Of a stretch of 64,000 nt of DNA, positions 16,606 to 25,950 are shown one piece after another. The notes below the pieces were generated by a model. The model was not told where the DNA came from. It saw only the letters and a program-made list of their open reading frames with translations, and did not search any database. Both the position numbers and the translations under genes were made by a program. Position 1 is the first letter of the stretch, and every line of letters starts with the position of its first letter. Origin of the DNA: CAINVV01 sp037137375 (GTDB lineage: Bacteria > Bacteroidota > Bacteroidia > Bacteroidales > Prolixibacteraceae); NCBI GenBank assembly GCA_037137375.1, contig JBAXKJ010000003.1, positions 62,001 through 126,000 on the forward strand. The letters run 5' to 3'.

Positions 16606-19566
16606 TTAGCGTATGTTAAAGATTAGTTTTCCTTTTATGACTGCGTTCTTTTTCAATTTAATTCTGCCGTTGCTGTGCGGGGTTCCATAAAATCTCTCGG
16701 ACCCATTGTTGTTGTAATCCGCTATCAGCCAGTAGATATGCTCATCCTGTAACCAACAACGGGAGCATTGATTTCCATTGGAAACAACGGTGATGCTGGT
16801 TCCATTCTTGTCTGTCAGCGAAGCCTCCGTGATCTTCCTTTTTGTCGAGCGGAAATCATTGCTCCCCAGATCATTCGCATCGTCTTTCCAGGCATGCCCA
16901 GGCACAGTACCCCATTCTTCGATTGATTTTTGATGCACTGCATCCAGCAGGGCCATCCCCTCATTTCTGCCAATATCATCCGGCGGATAGAGGCTGAAAT
17001 CACCCTTGCGAGTCCAGCCAAGCTTGTCGAAACTCTTGTTAACTTGCATCATCAGACCGTATTGCCGGGGTAACGTGTCATTGCCATTGTAGGTAATTTC
17101 ATATTCTGTTGTCAGATTTCCATCTTTCGAAAAGAAGTAAGATTGCCGGCCTTTTGCCCCGGAGTATGCGACTTTCATGGTAATTTTTACCCCATCCTGC
17201 TGCCTGCTTACCAGGAAATCGCTGGCGAAAAGAGTGTACAACGGATAATTCTTGAAGGGATAAATATTGTTCTGATAGGTCTCGCCGGCAACATTTGGCT
17301 TGCCTCCATCATCGTTGTTCAGCGGAACAATCCCAAATACCGGACCCTGACTCAATACCTGCGTCTCATTGAATTTTGCTGAAGCGATTACCCCGGTTAG
17401 TTTGCTGATCAGAAAGGTAACATTCCCTTGTTTTACAGCATAAGCCGCTTCGTTTTCAGTCAGCCCGACAGTCGTGACAACAGGATCCGGACGCTTATCT
17501 TCTTTAAGGACAATCCTTTCTTCATTGGCGACAAACCCACGCGGATCCATAAAAGTGAGGATAACGGATTTAGCCGAAGCTCCAACCGGAATATTTATTT
17601 CGCCCTGGCCATGGGGCGGAATGGAGCAGGTCACTGCCACAGGTTGTTCATCCACCTTGCATAATATTTTGATATCCTTCAGGTTGGTGAAATCGTATCG
17701 GTTTTCAAGGGTCAATTTCAGGGTGCTGCCTAAAATTACCGGATGTGCCAGGTTCGTGACGACTACCGGAGAATAGGCTTTTTTCATTCCGAAATATTCC
17801 GGTTTGGCCCTGCGCCAGCCGTCCAGGGGTCCCCAGGGACCGTACCCGATAATTCGGCCATCTGGCATGTGGAAGATATCATCGATACCACTCCAGATGG
17901 CGCCTCCCAGGCATCCGGGATGGTAATAAATTGAATCATACATCTGCACCAGCGGCGGACCATAAGCCTCGCGCAATCCAGGATCCGTTGCAAGTTCACG
18001 ACGGTTGTAACACGATAAATGCGCATATTCCCCAAAGAGTACGGGCCTTTTCATGGTATCGCAGGCTGCGGCACCATTGATGCCCGGATAGTGGTAAACT
18101 GCGATATCCGCCTTGCTTTTGTCGTTGTTGTAACCGCCCCAGCACTGGTCGTGAAAAGTTGTTGGTCTCGATGGATCCAGTGTCTTGACGACCTCATGTA
18201 CCTTCACCCAGGATGGGCTCCACCTCGATTCGTTGCCGAGCGACCAGATGATAACGGAAGGATGATTCCGCTGCGCAATCATTTTTTCCATATTAGCCTG
18301 CACCATGAGTGGAATATAAACGGGATCAAGATAATTCCAAATTCCCCAGACGGGTGTAGCGCCATGCTGAATCCAGCACAACGAAGACTCACTTTCTACA
18401 AACAGTCCCAGTTCATCTGCGGCCTCCAGGAACTCTTCAGAAGGCGGATAATGAGAGGTCCGGATGAAATTGCAATTAGCCTGACGGAACATTTCTGCAT
18501 CTTTTCTGCACAATTCTGCTGAGAGACTTCTGCCTGTCAGCGGATAGATTTCGTGCCGGTTGACACCATGAAGCTTAACGGGCATTCCGTTGATCAATAG
18601 TTGGTTACCCTTGATATCTATTTGCCTGAATCCAATCCGTTGTTGAACGGTTTGGAGCAGAACCCCTGTTGAGGAATACAATTCAGTTGTGAGCAGGTAA
18701 AGGTTGGGGTGTTCCATATCCCATTTGGCAACAGACTGCACGGACTTTGAAATGGAAAAGGAAGCAGAACCTTTTACTGTTGTTTTGAATTTGGAAGAAG
18801 CCTGCATAAAGGCTTTTCCATTTAGATCAGTGAGTTTGAACCTTAATGTTAATTCCTTTGATGAGGAGGAGGGATCCTCCATTGCGCCATTGGTTGAGGT
18901 AGAAGGATTCTCAATTGCACTCTCAATATTTAGTTGAGCATTCTTGAAATTTTTGTTGAAAGTAGTCGTGATGATTTGGTTGGTCAGGTATGCTGGTGGC
19001 ACCACAAACAAGGTGACTTTTCGCAATATTCCACCTACTGTATGCACCGCATATTGGGAGGTACAGGCAAGCCGGTCGCTGATGGTTAGCGCCTTAACTT
19101 CGACCCGCAAGGTATTTTTAACTGAATTGATCGCCTGAGTGATGTCGGCTTCAAAAGGAACGAAACTTCCTTCGTGAAAAGCTACCTGCTTATCATTCAC
19201 GAAAACAGAACACTGAGAACTGACGCCATCGAACCTAAGTTTTATCCGGTTGCCTTTCCAGTCGTCAGGAATATTCAGATCTCTGGTATAAATTGCTGTT
19301 TCCCCTTCGTTGACCGTGAATCCCTGCATCTCCCATTCACCGGGAACCAGGATGGACGACAAACCCGGCTGATCCTTTAACTCAAATTTCCAGGTGCCAC
19401 TTAGTGAAAGTTGGGGATGCGCGACGCCTCGGACAGCTAGTGGACGAGGCGTTAGAACGGGTATTTCAAACCCGGCAATCCTGATAGGTTGTGCCCAGAC
19501 ACTTTGCAAAGAACAGATACAGATGAAAAGCGGAAAAATCCACTGTGACCTAAATAAGTTGGGCAT
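16606..19566 (-). CDS. GH2 family exported glycosidase
   Basis: A large exported GH2 glycoside hydrolase, 986 residues from the ATG at 19566. A GTG seven codons upstream also gives an open frame, but the ATG gives a better signal peptide (ending near SVWAQ). Domains in order: jelly-roll sugar-binding domain (about 40-200), Ig-like domain (200-315), TIM barrel (320-610) and a C-terminal beta-galactosidase small-chain-like region. The acid/base Glu446 (IIWSLGNESRW) and nucleophile Glu513 (LFGEYAHL) are present. The family includes beta-galactosidases, glucuronidases and mannosidases. The C-terminal half favours a LacZ-type beta-galactosidase. It is followed 1 nt later by the PL22-like gene. Confidence 0.9.
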   Translation of the reverse strand: MPNLFRSQWIFPLFICICSLQSVWAQPIRIAGFEIPVLTPRPLAVRGVAHPQLSLSGTWKFELKDQPGLSSILVPGEWEMQGFTVNEGETAIYTRDLNIPDDWKGNRIKLRFDGVSSQCSVFVNDKQVAFHEGSFVPFEADITQAINSVKNTLRVEVKALTISDRLACTSQYAVHTVGGILRKVTLFVVPPAYLTNQIITTTFNKNFKNAQLNIESAIENPSTSTNGAMEDPSSSSKELTLRFKLTDLNGKAFMQASSKFKTTVKGSASFSISKSVQSVAKWDMEHPNLYLLTTELYSSTGVLLQTVQQRIGFRQIDIKGNQLLINGMPVKLHGVNRHEIYPLTGRSLSAELCRKDAEMFRQANCNFIRTSHYPPSEEFLEAADELGLFVESESSLCWIQHGATPVWGIWNYLDPVYIPLMVQANMEKMIAQRNHPSVIIWSLGNESRWSPSWVKVHEVVKTLDPSRPTTFHDQCWGGYNNDKSKADIAVYHYPGINGAAACDTMKRPVLFGEYAHLSCYNRRELATDPGLREAYGPPLVQMYDSIYYHPGCLGGAIWSGIDDIFHMPDGRIIGYGPWGPLDGWRRAKPEYFGMKKAYSPVVVTNLAHPVILGSTLKLTLENRYDFTNLKDIKILCKVDEQPVAVTCSIPPHGQGEINIPVGASAKSVILTFMDPRGFVANEERIVLKEDKRPDPVVTTVGLTENEAAYAVKQGNVTFLISKLTGVIASAKFNETQVLSQGPVFGIVPLNNDDGGKPNVAGETYQNNIYPFKNYPLYTLFASDFLVSRQQDGVKITMKVAYSGAKGRQSYFFSKDGNLTTEYEITYNGNDTLPRQYGLMMQVNKSFDKLGWTRKGDFSLYPPDDIGRNEGMALLDAVHQKSIEEWGTVPGHAWKDDANDLGSNDFRSTKRKITEASLTDKNGTSITVVSNGNQCSRCWLQDEHIYWLIADYNNNGSERFYGTPHSNGRIKLKKNAVIKGKLIFNIR

Positions 19567-19795
19567 ATAATAAAAGTTTAGCTTCACTAAATTAGCATTT
19601 TCTTTCTAAAATTTCTCTGCTTAATAAGACTGGAACAGAGGATTGCAAGCATGAATAAGTGGAGTCTTTTATTCTCAAAAAAAGACGTTTGGCGAAGAAT
19701 ATTGCACCAAAACGGTCAGCTAAATGCACTGCAAATAATGGAATGCCGCGAAATAAATTTTCCTGGTAAGTTAAGCTAATTGAACTTTAAATAAA

Positions 19796-19803
19796 TAATT
19801 TTG
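19796..19803 (+). promoter_or_regulatory. Probable -7 element (TAATTTTG) for the DUF1080 gene
   Basis: TAATTTTG matches the Bacteroidota TAnnTTTG -7 consensus and lies 53 nt before the ATG at 19856. No clear TTTG -33 element is seen at the right spacing, so confidence is moderate. Confidence 0.4.
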
Positions 19804-19855
19804 AGGTTTCCGTTTCGTATCTTGCAAAAGTTAATTTGAAATCAAAAAAAATCAC

Positions 19856-20815
19856 ATGAAAAGATCGTCTTCCCCGATTACCAGCTTTTTCGGTGCATTG
19901 GTACTTTTATTTGTTTCTGTTCTTTTTCTCAATGCCGGATCCGCCAAAGCGGAGGAAACCCCCGCCATCGAAGGCCGCTGGGATATTACACTTACCATGG
20001 ACGGGAAAGAATTCCCCTCCTGGCTGGAAGTGACACACTCCGGGTTCAAAACCTTAGTCGGCCGTTTCGTTTACCTGAACGGAAGTGCGCGACCTGTTTC
20101 CAAAGTTAACTTCGATGGGAAAAAATTCAGTTTCACCATTCCGCCACAATGGGAAAACGAGACGAGAGATCTTGTATTCGAAGGTGAAATGACTCCAAAA
20201 GGTATCGCCGGAACGATGGTGTATGTCGATGGAAAGAAATATAACTGGAGCGGCGTGCGTGCTCCATCACTGAAAAGAGAGGGAGAACCCGTCTGGGGAG
20301 AGCCGATTACGTTGTTCAATGGTATTAATCTCAAGGGTTGGCATGCCATGGGCGAAAACCAGTGGAAAGTCGAAGATGGTATTCTGAGAAGCTTGAAATC
20401 AGGATCTAATTTGGTTACAGATCAGACTTTTACCGATTTCCAGCTGCATATCGAATTCAGGTATCAGAAAGCCAGCAATAGTGGTGTTTACCTTCGCGGA
20501 CGTTATGAAGTTCAGATCATTGACTGTATGGGTATGGATCCTTCATCCATCTATCTTGGAGGTGTTTACGGGTTTTTGACTCCAAGCGAAAATGTTGCCA
20601 AAGATCCTGGCGCCTGGCAGTCGTATGACATTACTCTTCGGGGAAGGATGGTTACGGTAATTGCCAACAACAAACTGGTAATTTATAATCAGGAAATCCC
20701 CGGTATTACAGGTGGGGCGCTCAGTAACAAGGAGAGCGAACCCGGTCCTATTTACCTCCAGGGCGACCATGGTCCGATCGATTTCCGGAATATCATACTT
20801 ACACCGATGAAATAA
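19856..20815 (+). CDS. Exported DUF1080 (3-keto-disaccharide hydrolase-type) protein
   Basis: A 319-residue exported protein with a signal peptide ending near SAKAEE (residue 33). Residues 40-135 are a beta-rich domain of unknown function. Residues 145-319 are a DUF1080 / 3-keto-disaccharide hydrolase domain with the usual LFNGINLKGWHAMGENQWKV opening, NSGVYLRGRYEVQI core and GPIYLQGDHGPIDFRNI ending. Concanavalin-like members hydrolyse 3-keto-glycosides or bind glycans. It is monocistronic: its own promoter lies upstream and a terminator downstream. It is divergent from the GH2/PL22 unit, 289 nt away. Confidence 0.88.
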   Translation: MKRSSSPITSFFGALVLLFVSVLFLNAGSAKAEETPAIEGRWDITLTMDGKEFPSWLEVTHSGFKTLVGRFVYLNGSARPVSKVNFDGKKFSFTIPPQWENETRDLVFEGEMTPKGIAGTMVYVDGKKYNWSGVRAPSLKREGEPVWGEPITLFNGINLKGWHAMGENQWKVEDGILRSLKSGSNLVTDQTFTDFQLHIEFRYQKASNSGVYLRGRYEVQIIDCMGMDPSSIYLGGVYGFLTPSENVAKDPGAWQSYDITLRGRMVTVIANNKLVIYNQEIPGITGGALSNKESEPGPIYLQGDHGPIDFRNIILTPMK

Positions 20816-21160
20816 TCGACTACAGCGATATATCGGGGAGTAAACAAATTTTATTGGCCCATTTCTTAATATTATTGGAATTCAATAATAAGTGAATATC
20901 TACTTTGTTCGAATGAAAATTTATAGATTGATCCGCTAATGGCGGATTTTTCTTTTTTAGTAAAACCTAGGTGGAAATAGTTTACATATTCAACGAATTA
21001 GATGCACTTTTTATTTTACCTTTACGAATACCGACAATAAAATTACGCCAATACTTCATCTTTCAGCTATATAGGTATGGTTTCATTTCACTTAAATACT
21101 ATTGTGCTTAATACAATATATGACTTCAAAATTTTTATATTAACCTTTAAATAATTGAAA
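20816..21160. other. 345-nt intergenic stretch
   Basis: An AT-rich spacer between the DUF1080 gene and a small membrane protein gene. It holds the terminator at 20931-20958. I see no coding frame, repeat or RNA gene in the rest. Confidence 0.6.
20931..20958 (+). terminator. Rho-independent terminator after the DUF1080 gene
   Basis: ATCCGC and GCGGAT form a short GC-rich stem around a 5-nt loop, followed directly by TTTTTCTTTTTT. It lies about 115 nt past the stop at 20815. Confidence 0.75.
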
Positions 21161-21337
21161 ATGAATAAATTGACTGGAGGACTTATAATTAGTTTTGGAT
21201 TTGGAAGTGCTTTTGGAATTGTAATCTACGATTATTTTGTTCATGGTAATATTGACTGGATTCGTTCATTACTTGTTGGAATTTTTGTGGCTATTTCATT
21301 GATAGCTTTCAATTGGATATCATCAAGTCGAAAATAA
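21161..21337 (+). CDS. Small two-helix membrane protein, hypothetical
   Basis: A 58-residue protein with two hydrophobic segments (about residues 5-24 and 36-53) separated by a short polar loop, ending SSSRK. I chose the ATG at 21161 over a TTG two codons earlier. The composition is typical of a real small inner-membrane protein. I do not recognise the family. It stands alone, upstream of the HigBA module, with an AT-rich spacer on each side. Confidence 0.5.
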   Translation: MNKLTGGLIISFGFGSAFGIVIYDYFVHGNIDWIRSLLVGIFVAISLIAFNWISSSRK

Positions 21338-21529
21338 AATATGACTAATAGCGACAATCAAGGTTACTAAAACTAATTCGAGATTGTAAAACCAAGATTG
21401 TACTAAAAATAACTTTATCCAAGCATAATGCGGGACCCAAAGCAACCGAAAGTTCATCAACTGCTTTAACTTTTCTGGCACTATGACTATTCCATTTTCC
21501 CCGACTACGCCCTATGCCTAGCCTCCGCT

Positions 21530-21539
21530 GTTATGGCGC
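21530..21539 (+). repeat. GTTATGGCGC, left part of an inverted repeat flanking higBA
   Basis: GTTATGGCGC here and the near-complement ACGCCCCATAAC at 22270-22281 flank the toxin-antitoxin genes in inverted orientation. Each is followed by a similar A-rich stretch (AAAATAAAAACCGAG; AAAACAAAAACGAGG). They could be remnants of recombination or cassette sites. Confidence 0.35.
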
Positions 21540-21569
21540 AAAATAAAAACCGAGACAGAGTATCCTTAA

Positions 21570-21601
21570 TTTGGGAAAATGTAACTTTTAAGTTACCTTT
21601 G
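21570..21601 (+). promoter_or_regulatory. higBA promoter with palindromic operator
   Basis: TTTG at 21570-21573 and TACCTTTG at 21594-21601 match the Bacteroidota -33 and -7 elements with a 20-nt spacer. The perfect palindrome TAACTTTTAAGTTA (21582-21595) fills the spacer and touches the -7 box. This is where an autorepressing antitoxin complex would bind. The first codon is at 21620. Confidence 0.7.
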
Positions 21602-21619
21602 TATATTATTGATTGAAGC

Positions 21620-21961
21620 ATGGAGAAAATCCGAGAGATAATTGCATATAAAAACTATTTTGGAGACTTCTTAATAAGGCAACCTATTAAGGTTCAGGAT
21701 AAAATCTTCAAAATATTAGAAGCTATTGAGACCTTAGAGAGGATTCCAACGACCTATCTAAAACTTATCACTGAAACAAAAGGGCTTTATGAAGCGAGAA
21801 TTCAATTAGGTAATGATGTCTGGCGTGTTTTCTGCTTTTTCGACAAAGGGAAACTTGTAATCCTTTTAAACGGATTCCAGAAAAAGACACAGAAAACACC
21901 TAAAAACGAAATTGAGAAAGCAATATTTTTAATGAATGAGTATTATGAAAACAGAAAATAA
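21620..21961 (+). CDS. higB: HigB-type RelE-superfamily toxin
   Basis: A 113-residue protein of the phage-derived Gp49-like/HigB group. Toxins of this type cleave ribosome-bound mRNA. The core strands LYEARIQLGNDVWRVFCFF and LVILLNGFQKKTQKTP, ending in a helix with EIEKA, are diagnostic: Arg and Lys residues in these strands bind RNA. Toxin precedes antitoxin, which is the HigBA order. The gene overlaps the antitoxin start by 17 nt. An operator-bearing promoter lies directly upstream. Confidence 0.88.
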   Translation: MEKIREIIAYKNYFGDFLIRQPIKVQDKIFKILEAIETLERIPTTYLKLITETKGLYEARIQLGNDVWRVFCFFDKGKLVILLNGFQKKTQKTPKNEIEKAIFLMNEYYENRK

Positions 21962-22256
21962 TGACAAAGACATTTCGACCTGGTCCCAGATTAAGGATCA
22001 GGTTTATGGAGAAAAAGGGACAGAAAGACGTGATAATCTTGAGAGAGAAGCCGAATCTTTTAAAATAGGACTTTTGTTAAAAAAGGCAAGAGAATCACGT
22101 CACATGACGCAAGAAGAATTAGGACAAATTATTGACAAGAAAAGAACTTATATTTCTCGCGTTGAGAATAATGGAAATAACATAACACTGAGTACGCTAT
22201 TTAACATTGTGGAGAAAGGATTAGGGGGGAAAGTTGTTATTTCAATAGACGTTTAG
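21945..22256 (+). CDS. higA: HigA-type XRE antitoxin
   Basis: A 103-residue helix-turn-helix protein that should neutralise the upstream toxin and repress their promoter. The XRE-type HTH spans about residues 45-95 (LLKKARESRHMTQEELGQII, then KRTYISRVENNGNNITLSTL). The N-terminal 40 residues are charged and likely flexible, suited to toxin binding. I prefer the ATG at 21945 (MKTENN); an ATG at 21936 is also in frame. Both overlap the toxin gene, supporting translational coupling. Confidence 0.87.
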   Translation: MKTENNDKDISTWSQIKDQVYGEKGTERRDNLEREAESFKIGLLLKKARESRHMTQEELGQIIDKKRTYISRVENNGNNITLSTLFNIVEKGLGGKVVISIDV

Positions 22257-22334
22257 TGTTGAATGAATTACGCCCCATAACATAGGAAAACAAAAACGAG
22301 GCACTTCGCATGAAGTATTAGGTAAAGTAATTTT

Positions 22335-23243
22335 TCAGGTTGTTGCAACTATTCCAAAATGGTGAAAAATCGCAATGGCTTCCTCTAATTTGGATTTTGT
22401 GGGTTCTTCAAATAGCTGAAATTCCTCCGGTTTGCCCAGTTTGCCATATTTTGTTTGAGCAATCTTATGGTAGGTTAGAAGATTCACAACTTTCTTTTCA
22501 CCAGCAAGGGAGGCAATAAAACGGGCAGTTGTCTCTAAATTTTCCTTGTCATCATTTACTCCGCCCACCAATGGAATTCGGATCATTATATTCGCCCCTG
22601 TTTCTGCCAGTTTCTGCAGATTCATGAGAATTTTATCGTTGGGTACACCTGTCCATTTGCGGTGCCGCTCAGAATCCATCATCTTCAAATCGTATAAAAA
22701 CAGATCGGTCCGCGCTGCAACTCTTAACAAAACTTCTTTAGAAACTAGTCCCGCCGTATCCACAGCCCTGTGAATTCCCTTGCTGCCGCATTCGTCCAGC
22801 AACCTTACCAGGAAATCAGGATGCATCATTGGCTCCCCTCCCGAAAAAGTCACCCCTCCACCGGATTGTTCGAAGAAGATCCGTTCCTTCTCGATTTCTT
22901 GCATGATCTCCTGAACATCCAGCGGCTTTCCGGAAAGTTCAATAGCCTTGGTCGGACAAACAGCTGCGCAAAGACCGTTGAGCTGGCACAATCCCGTGTC
23001 GGTGACGATTCCTTCCTCAGTCAGAGTTAAGGCTATTTCCGGACAAGCGACCACGCAAGTGCCACATTTAATGCATTTTGAAGGATTGTACATTCGCTCT
23101 TGCGTGGAAGATATTCCCTCAGGATTGTGACACCAGGCACAATTGAGGTTGCACCCCTTTAGAAAAATCACAATCCGGATACCCGGACCATCATTGATCG
23201 CATAGCGTTTGATATCGAATACCAAAGGTTTAGAATCCGTCAT
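22335..23243 (-). CDS. Glycyl radical enzyme activating enzyme (radical SAM)
   Basis: A 302-residue radical SAM activase that installs the glycyl radical on the enzyme encoded just upstream. The SAM cluster motif is GCNLNCAWC (Cys31, Cys35, Cys38). An inserted ferredoxin-like domain follows, with a complete first cluster motif (Cys57, 60, 63, 67). The second motif shows only three cysteines (Cys86, 92, 96), with Asn89 where a fourth is usual. GGVTFSGGEPMMHPDF is the SAM-binding GGE region. It overlaps the glycyl radical enzyme gene by 14 nt, so the two are co-translated. It should work only under anoxic conditions. Confidence 0.93.
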   Translation of the reverse strand: MTDSKPLVFDIKRYAINDGPGIRIVIFLKGCNLNCAWCHNPEGISSTQERMYNPSKCIKCGTCVVACPEIALTLTEEGIVTDTGLCQLNGLCAAVCPTKAIELSGKPLDVQEIMQEIEKERIFFEQSGGGVTFSGGEPMMHPDFLVRLLDECGSKGIHRAVDTAGLVSKEVLLRVAARTDLFLYDLKMMDSERHRKWTGVPNDKILMNLQKLAETGANIMIRIPLVGGVNDDKENLETTARFIASLAGEKKVVNLLTYHKIAQTKYGKLGKPEEFQLFEEPTKSKLEEAIAIFHHFGIVATT

Positions 23244-25692
23244 TTTCAGTGCGTTCGATGACCTCCCGCTGAAGATCTGCGTTCATGTCGTTGAAATAAT
23301 CGCTGTATCCGGCCATCCTTACCATCAGATCCTTGTAATCCGACGGACAAGCCTGTGCTGCCAAAAGGGTTGCCGTATCCACAATGTTGAATTGTACATG
23401 ATGTCCGCCGAGCCTGAAATAGCTTCTGACCAGTTGACCTAGCTTTACCATATCGTCCTCTTTTCGCAGCAATCCCGGTAGGAACCTGAGATTGAGAAGA
23501 GTTCCACCCGATTTTACATGGTCAAATTTGGTCATCGATTTCACTACCGCGGAAGGTCCGTGTGTATCGGCTCCGTGCGAGGGTGAAGTCCCGTCTGAAA
23601 TGGATTTTCCCGCCAGTCTGCCATTGGGTGTCGCTCCCATGACTTTCCCAAAGTACACGTGGCAGGTAGTGGAAAGCATGTTCAGATGATATTTCCCGCC
23701 TGGCTTGATATTGGGTTTTCCGTCGATGGCACCCACGAGGTCGTTGTAGACTTTCACGGTTACGGAATCTGCATAGTCATCATCGTTTCCAAAGAAAGGA
23801 GTCCTGTTTATAATAGTCTGTCGCAGAATCTCTTCACCTTTAAAATCCTTTGCTACAGCGTTTAAAACCCTATCCATCGTAAAGGAAAGGTCTTCAAAAA
23901 CGTGCTTTTTCAGTGCCAGCAAACTGTCTGAAGTAGTAGCCAGACCGCAGCATTGAATGTAGCTCGTGTTGTATCTTGGACCGCCGTCGTAATAATCTTT
24001 CCCCCTGGCAATGCAATCGTCAATAACGACTGAAAGAAAAGGCGCTGGGGCATATTTGGCAAACATCCGGTCGATGTAATTGCTGACGCGCATCTTGAGA
24101 TCTACCACATAATGAAGCTGCCTCAGAAAAGCATCATAAAGCTCCTCATATGTTTTAAACGTCCGTGGATCGCCGGTCTCCGGTCCGACCCTGATGCCGG
24201 TTACCGGGTTGATCCCATTATTGAGGGTCACTTCCAGGATTTTGGGTACGTTGAGATAGCCGGTCAGCAGGTAAGCCTCCTTACCGAAGGCTCCGACCTC
24301 GATGCAGCCGCTGCATCCGCCTTCGCGGGCGTCCTCCAGGGACTTGCCCTGACGAAGCAATTCAGCCACGTAGATATCCGGATTGAAGACCGAAGGATAC
24401 CCATGACCCTGCCGAATTACCCTGGTGGCGGCAAGCAGAAAATCATCGGGTGTTTCCTTGCTGATATGTACGGAACTTCCTGGCTGCAGGATGTGTAGCT
24501 CTTCAATGACTTCAAGTAAAAGGTAGGAAATCTCTGAGGTCCCATTACTTCCATCTCTCCTGATTCCCCCGATGTTGATGTTGGTAAAGTCGTTGTAAGT
24601 GCCGCTTTCCCTGGCGGTAATTCCAACTTTGGGTGGTGCAGGGTGGTTGTTGACTTTGATCCAGAAACAGGAGATCAGCTCCTTGGCCTGGTTCCTGGTA
24701 AGTGAGCCGTCAGCTAGTCCAGCATTAAAAAATGGTGCCAGATGTTGGTCGAAATGCCCTGGATTCATGGCGTCCCAGCCGTTCAGTTCGGTGATAGTGC
24801 CCAGGTGGACGAACCAATACATCTGAATGGCTTCCCATAGGTTCCGTGGTGCATGAGCCGGGACGTGGCGACAAACCTTGGCGATCGACAGGAGCTCTTC
24901 TTTTCTTAATGCGTTGATTTCCAATAGAGCCATTTCTTCGGCAAGCAAAGCATGCCGTTCAGCAAAGAGTATGACTGCGTCGCACGAGATCTCCATGGCC
25001 TTCCATTCCTCTGCTTTGTCTGTGGCTTCAGGGTCGTTGAGGTAATCGAGTGAGGCAAGATTTTTGGCAATGTCTTGCTTGAAATCAAGCATCCCCTTTT
25101 GATAGATCTTCCCATCCAGCGTGGTATGTCCGGGAGCTCGCTGTTCCATAAATTCGGTAAACATGCCGGCCTCATAAGCCTTCCTCCATTCGTCCGGGAC
25201 ATGGCTAAAAATGCGCTCCCGTTGAGTTCTACCTTCCCAGTAGGGGATCACCTCCCGGGAATAGGTGTCGATATCATGTTGACTGATAGTATAGCGCTGC
25301 AATTCTCTGGAATTCAGCACATGCAAATCCTCTACACTGTGGCAGGTGAGTTCGGGAAAAGTGGGCACGCATTTGGGCCTGGGACCGCGTTCCCCGACAA
25401 TCAATTCATCCTTTCCGATGTATATTGCTTTTCTTTTGCAGTGATCCAGAAAATTGGTAGCCCTCAGGACAGGAATGGACATCTTCCCAAAATTTTCCTT
25501 GTAGAATTCTGTTTCGTGCAGGGCCCGTTCAATGGAAAGCGATGGTTCTGTTTCGACGCTCAGTTTGCGAAGTCGTCGGATACGGTCATTCATGCCGGGA
25601 TCGGTTTGCAATTTTTTCAGCTGGAAGAAATTGCTCTCAACAGCAGCAGGACGTTCGGGCGACAAAGTATGTTGATTAATTTTTTCAAACAT
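23230..25692 (-). CDS. hypD: Glycyl radical enzyme, HypD-like (trans-4-hydroxy-L-proline dehydratase)
   Basis: An 820-residue glycyl radical enzyme. The radical Gly795 is in VRMAGYSDYF near the end, and the thiyl Cys463 with Glu465 is in GCSGCIEVGAFG. Comparing with the Clostridioides difficile HypD active-site numbering as I recall it (His160, Asp278, Ser334, Asp339, Phe340, Cys434, Glu436, Tyr450), every residue is found here at a constant +29 offset: His189, Asp307, Ser363, Asp368, Phe369, Cys463, Glu465, Tyr479. That argues for dehydration of trans-4-hydroxyproline to pyrroline-5-carboxylate. No proC reductase is nearby. The N-terminus is about 30 residues longer; Met34 is an alternative start. 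Its activase overlaps downstream. Confidence 0.8.
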   Translation of the reverse strand: MFEKINQHTLSPERPAAVESNFFQLKKLQTDPGMNDRIRRLRKLSVETEPSLSIERALHETEFYKENFGKMSIPVLRATNFLDHCKRKAIYIGKDELIVGERGPRPKCVPTFPELTCHSVEDLHVLNSRELQRYTISQHDIDTYSREVIPYWEGRTQRERIFSHVPDEWRKAYEAGMFTEFMEQRAPGHTTLDGKIYQKGMLDFKQDIAKNLASLDYLNDPEATDKAEEWKAMEISCDAVILFAERHALLAEEMALLEINALRKEELLSIAKVCRHVPAHAPRNLWEAIQMYWFVHLGTITELNGWDAMNPGHFDQHLAPFFNAGLADGSLTRNQAKELISCFWIKVNNHPAPPKVGITARESGTYNDFTNINIGGIRRDGSNGTSEISYLLLEVIEELHILQPGSSVHISKETPDDFLLAATRVIRQGHGYPSVFNPDIYVAELLRQGKSLEDAREGGCSGCIEVGAFGKEAYLLTGYLNVPKILEVTLNNGINPVTGIRVGPETGDPRTFKTYEELYDAFLRQLHYVVDLKMRVSNYIDRMFAKYAPAPFLSVVIDDCIARGKDYYDGGPRYNTSYIQCCGLATTSDSLLALKKHVFEDLSFTMDRVLNAVAKDFKGEEILRQTIINRTPFFGNDDDYADSVTVKVYNDLVGAIDGKPNIKPGGKYHLNMLSTTCHVYFGKVMGATPNGRLAGKSISDGTSPSHGADTHGPSAVVKSMTKFDHVKSGGTLLNLRFLPGLLRKEDDMVKLGQLVRSYFRLGGHHVQFNIVDTATLLAAQACPSDYKDLMVRMAGYSDYFNDMNADLQREVIERTENDGF

Positions 25693-25950
25693 GACGATTG
25701 TGCTGAAAATAAGATGGATACAGGGTGCTTGTAAAAATAGGGAGGAAGGGAATTATATACCGGGCGGCAGAGCAATTGAAAAATTGCATCAGGAACCCCC
25801 GGCAAATGGGACCTAATTGTAGAACATCAGGCAACTGAATAATCGCCGGTAGGTCTTTACCAAATTTGATCCTGAAGGTACTCGTTCCATGGACAAAAGG
25901 AAATCAGATTTCAATTCCAATAGCAAAATTAGAAATAAATTGGCAGGTAA

